64,000 nucleotides of DNA from Saccharothrix longispora (GCF_030852425.1 NZ_NSDM01000012.1:283519-347518), one strand, 5' to 3'. Counted from the first letter of the stretch, positions 46,085 through 57,626 are shown. Numbers and translations are program-made. Notes: generated from the sequence alone by a model not told the origin.

Positions 46085-46936
46085 ATGTTGGAGCAAGAGG
46101 AAAAGGTCCCGGCGCGCCTGAGCACGGCGCGGAGCAGGGAGTTGGGGGAGGAGCTGCGGAGGGTGCGGCACCGGTCGCGGATGTCCTCGGCGCAGGTCGC
46201 CGAGGCGCTGGGGTGGTCGCTGGGCAAGCTGTCGAAGCTGGAGACCGGCAGCCGGGGCACGAGCCCGTGGGAGATCGGCACGCTGCTGGGCCGCTGCGGT
46301 GCGGACAAGGCCACCCGGGATCGGGTGCTGGCCATCGCCGTCGAGGCGGACACGGGCAACTTCGTGCGCCGCAACACCCCGTCGGCCGACACGCTGCTGG
46401 CCCTGACGTTGCACGAGAACGCGGCGCGCACGGTGATGGCCTACGAGCCGCTGACCGTGCCGAGCCTGGCGCAGACGGAGGACTACGCGACCGCCCTGAC
46501 TGGTGACCGGTCGGTCGCCCGCGCCCGCGCCGCCCGCCAGGACAACCTGCGCCGCCCGACCGGCCCGGAGACGGTGGTCTTCGTGCACGAGGCGGCGCTG
46601 CGGCTGGTCGTGGGCGGGACGAAGGTGATGCGCGACCAGATGCTCAGGCTGGCCCTGATGTGCGGCTGGTCGAACTTCAGCCTGCTGGTGGTCCCGATGG
46701 CGGCGAACTCGCACGGCGCGCTGAGGAACCCGGCGACCCTGCTCACGTTCACCCCGCCCACCAAACCGCTGGCCTACACCGAGACCGACAGCGCCACCGT
46801 CTTCCACGACGACCCGGCCGTCATCGCCGAGTACGAGGCGAAGATGCGGGCGCTGAGCCACCTCGTGCTGTCGGCGGAACAATCCAGGGAAGTCTTCGCC
46901 CACTGGGCCGACGCCTACGACAAAAGGGGCCGCTGA
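46085..46936 (+). CDS. second XRE-family DUF5753-like regulator
   Basis: 283 aa from ATG 46085. HTH at residues about 15-65 (RELGEELRRVRHRSRMSSAQ, VAEALGWSLGKLSKLETGSR), then a sensor region LTLHENAARTVMAYEPLTVP, RQDNLRRPTGPETVVFVHEA and WSNFSLLVVPMAAN, the same DUF5753 layout as its neighbour but diverged. It overlaps the next gene by one base (TGATG), so its partner is the small zinc-finger protein rather than a DUF397 protein. Confidence 0.9.
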   Translation: MLEQEEKVPARLSTARSRELGEELRRVRHRSRMSSAQVAEALGWSLGKLSKLETGSRGTSPWEIGTLLGRCGADKATRDRVLAIAVEADTGNFVRRNTPSADTLLALTLHENAARTVMAYEPLTVPSLAQTEDYATALTGDRSVARARAARQDNLRRPTGPETVVFVHEAALRLVVGGTKVMRDQMLRLALMCGWSNFSLLVVPMAANSHGALRNPATLLTFTPPTKPLAYTETDSATVFHDDPAVIAEYEAKMRALSHLVLSAEQSREVFAHWADAYDKRGR

Positions 46937-47208
46937 TGTCATTCCGCCCGTTCCGCTGGCTGCCGCACAACGGCAAGCGCCACGCCGTGAAAGAGGACGC
47001 CGTGGCCTACGAGGAAACGACCACCCTGTGCGGCGAGGAAGTCACCATCCCGGCCGGCCGGCTCGGCAAGGCGGAATGGTCGTGGCCCACCTGCCGCGAC
47101 TGCGACGCCGCGTGGCGGGCCGCGGAGGGAATCCTCCCGATCCCGCACCAGCTCAGCGCGGCCGACGTGTCCGCGCGAACCCCCGGAATTCCCGCGGTGA
47201 CCCGGTGA
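46936..47208 (+). CDS. small zinc-finger protein (zf-HC3-like)
   Basis: 90 aa. RFRPF-like N-terminus, then KRHAVKEDAVAYEETTTLCG and WPTCRDCDAAWRAAEG: one His and three Cys in a spacing that suits a small zinc-binding fold. It starts on the last base of the XRE gene, a coupling typical of regulator-effector pairs in Pseudonocardiales. It probably modulates the XRE protein. The family name is from memory of similar small HC3-type fingers and is uncertain. Confidence 0.75.
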   Translation: MSFRPFRWLPHNGKRHAVKEDAVAYEETTTLCGEEVTIPAGRLGKAEWSWPTCRDCDAAWRAAEGILPIPHQLSAADVSARTPGIPAVTR

Positions 47209-47303
47209 CGGTGCCCGTCCCGCCCACCCGTGCGACCTCCCGACCGCCGCCTCGCAGTTCCACCGCCTCGCGGTTCCGCCGACACCGGTCCGGGAACGGC
47301 TGA

Positions 47304-47329
47304 GGGGCGGCACCCGTGGATGCCGCCCC
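47304..47329. terminator. hairpin terminator between zinc-finger gene and pepN
   Basis: GGGGCGGCA (47304-47312) pairs with TGCCGCCCC (47321-47329) with an 8-nt loop, between two convergent genes. Confidence 0.65.
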
Positions 47330-47350
47330 CCACCTCTCCTGCCCGGCCGC

Positions 47351-49912
<2,562 letters not shown>

Positions 49913-50123
49913 GGTCACCTCGTCTGCCGGCGCACGGGGCGCTGACCTCGTCGGAACGGGGAAGGGTGTCGTGCGGGTGAACACGACTCCCGCATCCAAT
50001 CACGTGGGACGACCGGAAGTGGACTGGCGTCCGAGGGAAGACTGCGCGGGTCCGGTTGGTTGTGCAGGATCGGGGGACCGCACCGGCGGTCGGCCCGCCG
50101 CACGCACGGATGGAGAGCACCGC

Positions 50124-50738
50124 ATGTCGACAGAGGGACGCACGAAGGTCGACTTCTACTTCGACCCGATCTGCCCGTTCGCGTGGATCTCGTCCCGATG
50201 GATCCTCGAAGTCGAGAAGCAGCGGGACATCGACCTCGACTTCCGGGTGATGAGCCTGTCGGTGCTCAACGAGGGCCGCGACCTGGACGACCACTACCGC
50301 GACATGATGGACCGGGGCTGGGGGCCGGTGCGCGTGGCCATCGCGGCGGCGAAGCTCAAGGGCGACGGCGTGCTGCGCGACCTGTACACCGCGCTCGGCA
50401 CCCGCATCCACAACCAGGGCGACAAGGACTGGGACGCGGTCGTGGTGGAGGCGCTGGCCGAGGTGGGCCTGCCCGCCGAGCTGGCCGGGGCCGCGCACAC
50501 CGACGAGCACGACGCGGACCTGCGCGCGTCCCACCACCGCGGCATGGACCCGGTGGGCACGGACGTCGGCACGCCCACGATCCACATCGACGGCGTGGCG
50601 TTCTTCGGGCCGGTGCTGAGCAGCATCCCGCGCGGCGAGGCCGCGCTGAAGGTCTTCGACGGCGCGGTGGCGCTGGCGAGCTACCCGGAGTTCTACGAGC
50701 TGAAGCGCACCCGGACCGGCAAGCTGAACTTCTCCTGA
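50124..50738 (+). CDS. DsbA-like protein of the Rv2466c (mycothiol-linked nitroreductase) type
   Basis: 204 aa thioredoxin-fold protein with the helical insertion of DsbA/HCCA isomerases. [20 protein letters not shown] near residues 11-30 matches the Rv2466c active-site strand; here only the first Cys (Cys17) is present and the position of the second is Ala. [20 protein letters not shown] holds the cis-Pro. Rv2466c is reduced by mycothiol and activates nitro-drugs; with one Cys this protein would rely on a monothiol mechanism with mycothiol. ATG 50124 is preceded by GGAGAG. Divergent from pepN, 211 bp between starts. Confidence 0.88.
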   Translation: MSTEGRTKVDFYFDPICPFAWISSRWILEVEKQRDIDLDFRVMSLSVLNEGRDLDDHYRDMMDRGWGPVRVAIAAAKLKGDGVLRDLYTALGTRIHNQGDKDWDAVVVEALAEVGLPAELAGAAHTDEHDADLRASHHRGMDPVGTDVGTPTIHIDGVAFFGPVLSSIPRGEAALKVFDGAVALASYPEFYELKRTRTGKLNFS

Positions 50739-50748
50739 GCCGCGCGGC

Positions 50749-50785
50749 GTGACACTCTGAGGCTGTTTTCTTCGTGGAGTGTCAC
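50749..50785. promoter_or_regulatory. GTGACACTC inverted repeat upstream of the aldehyde dehydrogenase gene
   Basis: GTGACACTC (50749-50757) and GAGTGTCAC (50777-50785) are exact complements around a 19-nt centre, 10 bp behind one stop and 20 bp before the next GTG. It may be a weak terminator or an operator with half-sites two helical turns plus apart. Confidence 0.45.
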
Positions 50786-50805
50786 ACCGTCGTCCGGGAG
50801 TCGCA

Positions 50806-52161
50806 GTGATCGAGGTCGTCAACCCGACCACCGAAGAAGTCGTCGGCACCGTCCGCGCGGGCACCGCCGGTGACGTCGACACCGCCGTGACCAGGGCGGT
50901 CGCCGCGTTCCCCGGGTGGGCGGCGACGTCCGTGGCCGACCGGCTCGCGGTCGTGCGGGCCGTGGCCGACGGACTGGCGGCGCGGGCCGACGAGCTGGCG
51001 TCCACGATGACGGCGGAGATGGGCACGCCCATCACCTTCGCCTCGAAGGTGCAGGTCCCTAATCCGATCGGCATCGTCCGCGGCATCGAGACGACACTTT
51101 CGAGTGGTTATTTCGACGGTGAGGAGATCGGCAACTCGCTCGTGCTGCGTGAGCCGGTCGGCGTCGTCGCGGCCATCACGCCGTGGAACTTCCCGTTGCA
51201 GCAGATGGTCGCCAAGGTCGTGCCCGCCCTCGCCGCGGGCAACACCGTGGTGCTCAAGCCGAGCGAGCTGGCGCCGTTCACCGCCGACCTGCTGAGCGAG
51301 GTGCTGCACGGCGCGGGCGTGCCCGAAGGCGTGTTCTCCCTCGTCCACGGCACGGGCCCGGTGGTCGGGGAGGCGCTCGCGGCGCACCCGATGGTGGACA
51401 TGGTGTCGTTCACCGGGTCCACCCGCGCCGGACGCCGGGTGTCCGCGCTGGCCGCCGAGACGGTCAAGCGGGTCGCCCTCGAACTGGGCGGCAAGTCCGC
51501 GAACGTCGTGCTGGACGACGCCGACCTGACCCGCGCGGTGAAGATCGGCGTGGCCAACGCGTTCATGAACAACGGCCAGGCGTGCAGCGCGTGGACCAGG
51601 CTCCTCGTGCCCGCCGACCGGCACGACGAGGCCCTGGAGGTCGCCGCGGCCGCCGCCGCGAAGTACGAGCCGGGCGACCCCGCCCTCCCCGCCACCCGCC
51701 TGGGCCCGGCCGTCTCCGCCGCCCAGCGCGACCGCGTGGTCGCCCACATCCGCGCCGGCATCGCCGAGGGCGCGAAGCTCGCCCTGGGCGGCCCGGACCG
51801 CCCCACCGAACGCGGCCACCACGTCGCGCCCACCGTCTTCGGCCACGTGGCACCCGACATGTCGATCGCCCAGGAGGAGATCTTCGGCCCGGTCCTGTCG
51901 GTCATGCCCTACCGCGACGAGGACGACGCCGTCCGCATCGCCAACTCCACCATCTACGGCCTGGGCGGCGCGGTCTTCTCCGCGGACCCCGACCGCGCCC
52001 TCGCCGTCGCCCGCCGCCTCCGCACCGGCCAGGTCGACATCAACGGCGCGGCCTTCAACACCAGCGCCCCCTTCGGTGGTTACCGCCAGTCCGGCAACGG
52101 TCGCGAGTTCGGCCCCCACGGCCTGGCCGAGTTCACCGAGCTGAAGTCCGTCCAACGCTGA
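50806..52161 (+). CDS. NAD(P)-dependent aldehyde dehydrogenase
   Basis: 451 aa from GTG 50806 (GGGAG upstream; GTG 50779 is an alternative). ALDH superfamily blocks: ITPWNFPLQQMVAKVVPALA, SFTGSTRAGRRV (Rossmann Gly motif), LELGGKSANVVLDDADL with general-base Glu226, NNGQACSAWTRL with catalytic Cys260, and EEIFGPVLSVMPY. It oxidises an aldehyde to the acid; substrate unknown. It follows the DsbA-like gene on the same strand after 67 bp. Confidence 0.94.
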   Translation: MIEVVNPTTEEVVGTVRAGTAGDVDTAVTRAVAAFPGWAATSVADRLAVVRAVADGLAARADELASTMTAEMGTPITFASKVQVPNPIGIVRGIETTLSSGYFDGEEIGNSLVLREPVGVVAAITPWNFPLQQMVAKVVPALAAGNTVVLKPSELAPFTADLLSEVLHGAGVPEGVFSLVHGTGPVVGEALAAHPMVDMVSFTGSTRAGRRVSALAAETVKRVALELGGKSANVVLDDADLTRAVKIGVANAFMNNGQACSAWTRLLVPADRHDEALEVAAAAAAKYEPGDPALPATRLGPAVSAAQRDRVVAHIRAGIAEGAKLALGGPDRPTERGHHVAPTVFGHVAPDMSIAQEEIFGPVLSVMPYRDEDDAVRIANSTIYGLGGAVFSADPDRALAVARRLRTGQVDINGAAFNTSAPFGGYRQSGNGREFGPHGLAEFTELKSVQR

Positions 52162-52168
52162 CCCCACC

Positions 52169-52377
52169 CGCGAGTCGTCCCCCCAGCCCCCGCGAGTCGT
52201 ACGTCCGGGCCGCGCGAGTCCAACGTCCAGCCCCCGCGAGTTCTACACTCGCGAGTAGGTAAGGCGGTCCTGAACGTAGAACTCGGGGGTCCCGGGCGTA
52301 CGACTCGCGCGACCTGGACGTACGACTCGCGCGACCTGGATTTACGACTCGCGCGGGTCGGGGTTACGACTCGCGGG
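52169..52377. repeat. inverted clusters of a ~22-bp repeat (core CGCGAGTCGT)
   Basis: On the left, cores occur at 52169 (CGCGAGTCGT), 52191 (same, then ACGTCC), 52213 (CGCGAGTCCA) and 52235 (CGCGAGTTCT). On the right, the reverse complement TACGACTCGCG recurs at about 52298, 52320, 52342 and 52364, and a variant GTAGAACTCG at 52276. Neighbouring copies are 22 bp apart on both sides, and the two halves face each other around CTCGCGAG near 52248. The block can fold into a large cruciform. It starts at the aldehyde dehydrogenase stop and ends at the ComB-like gene stop. Confidence 0.85.
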
Positions 52378-53094
52378 TCAGGTGGGGCGGAGGACGCCGT
52401 CGACCAGGCGGGGGACGGCGGTGCTCACGTCGACCTCGCAGGCCAGGGCCACGTCGGCGGCGTGCCCGGCGGCGATCAGCTCGCGCCCCGACACGCACCC
52501 CGCCACCGCGTCGACCACGGACGTCCGCCGGTACGCCTCGGCCGCCATCCCCGCCTCGACCGACGCGGAGCCGTGGTCGAGCAGCGCGGACACCACCGCC
52601 CCCGCGCCCAGCAGGTCCTCGACGGCCGGGCGGAGCGGCCCGAACGCCGCCGTCCGGGGGCTGGCGACGTCGATCCCCCAGCGCTCACCGGCCGGCACCA
52701 CGCCGATCGGCCCGCCGTCCGCCGACGACAACGCCGCCGCCGCCACCGCACGCGCGTTGCGCAGGCACGCCGCCAGCACGATCGACCCGGTGTCCGCCGC
52801 CATCGCGCACAACGTGGCACCGTTGGGCGACGGCAGCTCCAGCTCCACCCCCGCCGGCACGCCCACCAGCGACGACGGCCGCAACGACCACGACGGGTCG
52901 ACAGGCCGCGCGGCCCGTTCCCGGTCCACCCACCGCACCGGCCGCACCGAACCGCCCCGCGCCACCACCACGTCCGTCGCCGTGGTGAACGACAGCACGT
53001 CCACCACGACGAGCACCGCGCACCGCCCCCCGAGCGCGGCGACGCCCTCGCCACCCCACTCCAGCCGGAGCCGGCAACCCTCTTGACCGAACAT
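52378..53094 (-). CDS. 2-phosphosulfolactate phosphatase (ComB)-like protein
   Basis: 238 aa from ATG 53094. ComB-family blocks: AVLVVVDVLSFTTATDVVVARGG (acidic metal-binding strand), ELPSPNGATLCAMA, GSIVLAACLRNARAVA, VVPAGERWG and VEDLLGAGAVVSAL. ComB acts in coenzyme M synthesis in methanogens; actinobacteria have homologues of unknown substrate, so the name marks the family, not the pathway. The last three bases lie in the flanking repeat block. A palindrome spans its start codon and the upstream gap to rpiB. Confidence 0.85.
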   Translation of the reverse strand: MFGQEGCRLRLEWGGEGVAALGGRCAVLVVVDVLSFTTATDVVVARGGSVRPVRWVDRERAARPVDPSWSLRPSSLVGVPAGVELELPSPNGATLCAMAADTGSIVLAACLRNARAVAAAALSSADGGPIGVVPAGERWGIDVASPRTAAFGPLRPAVEDLLGAGAVVSALLDHGSASVEAGMAAEAYRRTSVVDAVAGCVSGRELIAAGHAADVALACEVDVSTAVPRLVDGVLRPT

Positions 53095-53100
53095 TCGGTC
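53085..53100. promoter_or_regulatory. perfect palindrome GACCGAA-CA-TTCGGTC over the comB/rpiB divergent starts
   Basis: Two 7-bp arms separated by CA, overlapping the ATG of the ComB-like gene and 21 bp before the rpiB GTG. It looks like a TetR-type operator; it is not a canonical actinobacterial SOS box, whose half-sites are farther apart. Confidence 0.5.
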
Positions 53101-53121
53101 GAGGATGGCAGACTCCCTGAC

Positions 53122-53588
<467 letters not shown>

Positions 53589-53589
<1 letters not shown>

Positions 53590-54230
53590 TGATCCGCGAG
53601 CTGCTGTTCCGCGACCTCGACGGCACCTACCTGACCGAGCCGCGGACCGTGATCGAGGCCGCGTTCGACGAACCCCGTTACCTCGAACGGGTGCCGGCCC
53701 TGCGCGCCGTCGTCACCGACGACTCGGCGCGGCGCCACCACCGCTACCTGGCGGTGGTGGCGCTCGCGTCGTGGGGCCACGACCCGGTCTACCCGGTGGT
53801 GGAGGGCATCGCCGAGGCCGGTCGGCGCTCGCCGTGGTTCAACACCCTGGTCGCCGAGGACCGCGACGGCACGTTCCCGGAGCTGGCGGGCGCGGTCGCC
53901 GAGGGTCGCCGGTTCACCTCGTCGGCCGCGCGGCTCGCCGCCGTGAACGCCCTGATCGGCCTCGGTGACGAGGTGTTCTTCGGCTGGCCGCTGCGGTACG
54001 CCGCCGACGAGCCGGGCACCGCCGACGCGCTCACCGCCGTGCTCGACCGAGGCCTCGACCGGACCGACGAACCGGACTTCGACCGGAACGCCCAGCTCGC
54101 CGCGCTGTGCTCGGTGCTGGCCGCGCACGCCCCCGAGCGCGCCGTCGAACCCGCCCGCCGCCTGCTGCGCCGCGACTCCCGGCAGCTCGTCCGCCTCTAC
54201 CTGAACCCGGTGGTCCCGTTCCGTGCCTGA
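53589..54230 (+). CDS. orphan immunity-like protein, paralogue of the toxin's neighbour
   Basis: 213 aa, helical HEAT-like protein. It aligns by eye with the putative immunity protein at 57619: MIRELLFRDLDGTYLTEPRT against VRELLYTDFDGHPVGDPDE, VIEAAFDEPRYLERVPALR against VINAAFDDDRYTARIEPLR, and YLAVVALASWGHDPVYPVVE against FLACCALATWGEFDGYRAVV. It is wedged between rpiB and nei, overlapping the former by one base and the latter by eight. No toxin gene adjoins it. It could protect against a toxin allele no longer encoded here, or against sibling strains. Inferred by paralogy only. Confidence 0.78.
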
Positions 54231-55029
54231 AGGCCACACCCTGCACCGCCTCGCCCGCCTGCACCAGCGCCGCTACGCCGGTTCGGTCGTGCGGGTGTCG
54301 AGCCCGCAGGGCAGGTTCGCCGCGTCCGCCGTCGACGGCAGGCTGTTCGAGCGCGCCGAGGCCCACGGCAAGCACCTGCTGCACGTGTACGGGCCGGACG
54401 CGACCGTGCACGTCCACCTCGGCCTGTACGGCGGGTTCACCGAGTCGCCGCACCCGGTCACCGAGCCCGTCGGCCAGGTGCGGATGCGGGTGGTCGGCCC
54501 CACGCACTGGACCGACCTGCGGGGGCCCACCCGGTGCGAGGTGCTGACCGACGACGAGGTCGCCGCCCTGCGCGCCCGCCTCGGCCCCGACCCGCTGCGC
54601 CGCGACGCGAAGCCCGACCTGGCGTGGGCGAAGGTCTCCAGGTCCCGCCAGTCGATCGCCGTGCTGCTGATGGACCAGTCCGTGCTCGCGGGCGTGGGCA
54701 ACGTCTACCGCGCCGAGGTGCTGTTCCGGCACGGCCTGAACCCCTACGTCCCGGGCCGCGACCTGGACGAGGCGCTGTGGGACGACATGTGGCTCGACCT
54801 CGTCGTGCTCATGCGCGCCGGGGTGAAGGTCGGCCGGATCGACACCGTGCGGCCCGAGCACCTGCCCGAGGTCACCGGCCGCGCGCCGCGCGAGGACCGG
54901 CACGGCGGCGAGGTCTACGTGTACCGGCGCACCGGGCAGCCGTGCCTGCTGTGCTGCACGCCCGTGGCCGCCGCCGAACTCGCCGGCCGCAACCTCTACT
55001 GGTGCCCCCGCTGCCAGCCGGCGCGCTAA
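54223..55029 (+). CDS. nei: endonuclease VIII / formamidopyrimidine-DNA glycosylase family protein
   Basis: 268 aa. MPEGHTLHRLA supplies the catalytic Pro2 and Glu3; the conserved Lys is in AEAHGKHLLHVY, the H2TH motif in SVLAGVGNVYRAEVLFRHGLNP, and the C-terminal zinc finger uses PCLLCC and YWCPRCQ. MPEGHT and the finger resemble mycobacterial Nei. It excises oxidised pyrimidines and nicks the abasic site. GTG 54223 overlaps the preceding stop by eight bases. Confidence 0.95.
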   Translation: MPEGHTLHRLARLHQRRYAGSVVRVSSPQGRFAASAVDGRLFERAEAHGKHLLHVYGPDATVHVHLGLYGGFTESPHPVTEPVGQVRMRVVGPTHWTDLRGPTRCEVLTDDEVAALRARLGPDPLRRDAKPDLAWAKVSRSRQSIAVLLMDQSVLAGVGNVYRAEVLFRHGLNPYVPGRDLDEALWDDMWLDLVVLMRAGVKVGRIDTVRPEHLPEVTGRAPREDRHGGEVYVYRRTGQPCLLCCTPVAAAELAGRNLYWCPRCQPAR

Positions 55030-55082
55030 CGGAATACCGTCCCCGCACGATCCTGTCACGCAGGAGATGGAGGGGGCGTGCG

Positions 55083-55577
55083 GTGACCGATCCCGTGTTC
55101 GGTGGCGACGAGGTGCGCACGGAGCAGGAGATCGCCCGCTGGGCGGCGGGCGTGACGGCCAAGGCCGAGAAGTACCAGGAGATGAGCAGGCAGGTCGCCG
55201 GGGTGAGCATCACCGAGGTGTCCCGCGACGGCCTGGTGCGGCTCACCGTGGACGCCACCGGGGCCATGCAGACCCTGGAGATCAGCGAACGGGCCTCCGG
55301 CGGCGCGCAGCTCGCCGCGACCATCCTGACGACCATGCGCCGTGCGCAATCCCGAATCGCCGGCGCGGTCTCCGACGTGGTGGGCGCGGTCGGCATCCGG
55401 GAACCGGGAACCGCCGACGCGCTGGTCTCGTCGTACCGCCGGCGCTTCCCCGAACCACCGTCGGACACCCCGCCCTGGGCGGACCAGGTCCGTCCGACCG
55501 CACCACCACCGCCGCCGCCCACGCGGCGACCCGTTCAGGACGACGACGACTGGGAAGGCCCCTCGGTCACCGAGTGA
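55083..55577 (+). CDS. YbaB/EbfC-like protein of the toxin cassette
   Basis: 164 aa. The core MSRQVAGVSITEVSRDGLVR, LTVDATGAMQTLEISE and LAATILTTMRRAQSRIAG has the strand-strand-helix layout of YbaB/EbfC proteins, with a Pro-rich C-terminal tail (SDTPPWADQVRPTAPPPPPP) and an acidic end. In actinobacteria such proteins often precede EspC-like and WXG-type toxin genes. GTG 55083 follows GGAG. The 28-bp gap to the next gene suggests one operon. Confidence 0.82.
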   Translation: MTDPVFGGDEVRTEQEIARWAAGVTAKAEKYQEMSRQVAGVSITEVSRDGLVRLTVDATGAMQTLEISERASGGAQLAATILTTMRRAQSRIAGAVSDVVGAVGIREPGTADALVSSYRRRFPEPPSDTPPWADQVRPTAPPPPPPTRRPVQDDDDWEGPSVTE

Positions 55578-55605
55578 GGGGCATCGAGTGCTTGAGGGGC
55601 GGAAC

Positions 55606-55911
55606 GTGAGCGGTTACGAGGTCCCGGTCGAGGAGCTGCGCGGGCACGCGGACCGGCTGCGCGGGGTGGAGGACCAGCTCAACCAGGCGCTGGACGCGGC
55701 CCGCCAGGTCAGCATGTCCGGTGAGGCGTACGGGAAAATCTGCACGATGTTCCCGCCGATCGTGTCGTTCGTCAGCGGCGCGGGCATCGAGTCGCTGAGC
55801 GAGTGCGTGACGTCCGTCGGCGACACCATCGCCTCCGTGCGCGGCGCGGCCGACGACTACGAGGACGTCGACCGGGGCAACGCCTCCGCGTTCGCGGGCG
55901 GTGCGGCGTGA
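55606..55911 (+). CDS. EspC-like (T7SS, WXG100-superfamily-like) small protein
   Basis: 101 aa, all helical. GYEVPVEELRGHADRLRGVE and QLNQALDAARQVSMSGEAYG are followed by the second helix with VSFVSGAGIESLSECVTSVG and a YEDVDRGN end, as in EspC/ESX-associated carriers. Such proteins pair with the N-terminal domain of the toxin for type VII secretion. GTG 55606 has GAGGGGCGG upstream; its stop overlaps the toxin start by four bases (GTGA). Confidence 0.82.
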   Translation: MSGYEVPVEELRGHADRLRGVEDQLNQALDAARQVSMSGEAYGKICTMFPPIVSFVSGAGIESLSECVTSVGDTIASVRGAADDYEDVDRGNASAFAGGAA

Positions 55912-57626
55912 ACAACCCGTTGGTGGCGGAACGCCGCGACTCCACCACCGGTTACACCGGGATCGGCATCGCCGAGTCCGCCGCGGACCTCTACAACGGC
56001 GTGTCGTCCGGGTCCTGGGTCGAGGGCGGCCTCGGGTTCGCCGGCACCGGCCTGGAGATGCTCTCGCTCGCCCTCGACCCGCTGGGCACGCTGCTCCAGT
56101 ACGCCGTGTCGTGGATCATCGAGCACGTCGGGCCGCTGCGCGACGCCCTGAACTGGCTGGCGGGCGACGCCGACCAGATCGCCGCGTACGCCGCGACGTG
56201 GCAGAACGTGTCGCAGTCCGTCGGCCGGGCGCACGAGGCGCTGACCTCCGAGGTCGGCCGCGGCACGGCCGGCTGGACGGGCGCCGCGGCCGACGCGTAC
56301 CGCCGGTCGGTCGCCGAGCAGGCCGAGCACATCACCGCGGCGGCCGGGTGCTCCGCCACCGTCGGCACGGTCGTGCAGGTCGTCGGCGTGCTGGTCGGGA
56401 CGGTGCGCGGCATCGTGCGCGACCTCGTCGCCGAGTGCGTGGCCACGCTCGTCGCCCGCATCCCGCAGTGGCTGGCGGAGGAGGCCGTGACGCTCGGCTT
56501 CGCCACGCCGCACGTGGTCGCCTCCGCCGTGGCGATCATCGCCAAGTGGGTCAACCGGATCTCCGACGTGATCACGAAGCTGGTCCGGTCGGTCGGCAGG
56601 CTCCGGCCGCTGATGAACCGGCTCGGGGAGATCTGGGAGGCGATCAAGAGGGGCCTCCGGGCGCTGAAGCGGGCGGACGCGCCCGGTGCGCCGCGCACGC
56701 CCGACCCCGTGACGCTGCCCGGTTCGCCGGACGTGAAGCCGCGGGGCGGGACCACGCCGTCCGGGACGACCGCGCCGTCGGGCACGTCGGGCACGTCGGG
56801 ACCGACCGTGTCCGCGCCGCCGACGACGCACACCCCGCCCGCGCACACCCCGCCCGCCGGCACGACCACGCCGTCCGGCGCCCCCGTGTCCGCGCCGCCC
56901 GTGACGCACGCACCGTCCGGCGGCACGACCCCGTCCGGGACCACCTCGCCGTCGAGCGCGCCGGTGACCGCGCCCCCGGTGGCGCACGGACCGTCCGGCG
57001 GCACGACCACGCCGTCCTCCACGACCGCGCCGCCCGTGACCCCGGTGTCGGGTGGTGGCGGCGGCGGGTCCGGGCCGAAGATCATCCGGCGCGACGACCA
57101 CTTCCCGAACACCGTCAACAGCGGCGGCATCCGCAAGTCGCACCTCGACGCCGACGGCAACCTGGTGCCCGCCAACCCGCACGGCAAGACCGAGCCGTGG
57201 CAGCACGTGCTGGGCGGCAAGGACAAGGCGGCCAAGGCCGACAGCCCGTACACCTCGTTCAGCGTCGAGGGCGCGGACGCCAAGCTGTACGGCAACAAGG
57301 AGGTCCGCCTCGACCACGAGCGGCTCCAGGCCGACATCGACGCGGGCAAGGTCACCGACGTGGAGATCCTGCCGCCGGCCAAGGTGGAGGCGTCGCTCCA
57401 GGGCGAGGTGGACCGGCTCGCCGGGCGCGACGTCGACGTGACCCTGCCGCACGACGCCACCCCCGACCAGGTGCGGAGGTTCGCCGAGGACCTGGGGCTG
57501 TCCAAGGGGAAGACCGAGTCGATCATCAGCCGCCTCCAGGGCCTGCTCAACACCCGTCGCGACGGCGAGTGGCTGATCAAGGGCACGGTCCCGGCCGAGT
57601 ACATCCAGGGGCCATACGATGTCTGA
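55908..57626 (+). CDS. polymorphic toxin with T7SS-type N-terminus
   Basis: 572 aa. Residues about 15-260 are a helical WXG/LXG-like secretion domain, with W123-T-G in the turn (RGTAGWTGAAADAYRRSVAE) and hydrophobic helices later (VVQVVGVLVGTVRGIVRDLV). Residues about 265-385 are a Pro/Thr/Gly linker with TPSGTT and SAPPVTHAPSGG repeats. The C-terminal ~185 residues are the effector: DDHFPNTVNSGGIRKSHLDA, HVLGGKDKAAK, then DSPYTSFS (446-452), LYGNKEV, and an all-helical end GLSKGKTESIISRLQGLL. The G-x(n)-SPYTSFS pattern resembles toxins of ADP-ribosyltransferase or RNase type; the activity is not established. The gene downstream overlaps by eight bases and is the likely immunity gene. Confidence 0.85.
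   Translation: MNNPLVAERRDSTTGYTGIGIAESAADLYNGVSSGSWVEGGLGFAGTGLEMLSLALDPLGTLLQYAVSWIIEHVGPLRDALNWLAGDADQIAAYAATWQNVSQSVGRAHEALTSEVGRGTAGWTGAAADAYRRSVAEQAEHITAAAGCSATVGTVVQVVGVLVGTVRGIVRDLVAECVATLVARIPQWLAEEAVTLGFATPHVVASAVAIIAKWVNRISDVITKLVRSVGRLRPLMNRLGEIWEAIKRGLRALKRADAPGAPRTPDPVTLPGSPDVKPRGGTTPSGTTAPSGTSGTSGPTVSAPPTTHTPPAHTPPAGTTTPSGAPVSAPPVTHAPSGGTTPSGTTSPSSAPVTAPPVAHGPSGGTTTPSSTTAPPVTPVSGGGGGGSGPKIIRRDDHFPNTVNSGGIRKSHLDADGNLVPANPHGKTEPWQHVLGGKDKAAKADSPYTSFSVEGADAKLYGNKEVRLDHERLQADIDAGKVTDVEILPPAKVEASLQGEVDRLAGRDVDVTLPHDATPDQVRRFAEDLGLSKGKTESIISRLQGLLNTRRDGEWLIKGTVPAEYIQGPYDV

Noticed and set aside
52169..52377. CRISPR array
   Set aside because: Repeat units are 22 bp apart with almost no spacer, and orientation flips in the middle; no cas genes nearby.
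55857..57604. Minus-strand frames antisense to the toxin gene
   Set aside because: They mirror the toxin's linker repeats and have no start signal; codon bias supports the plus strand.
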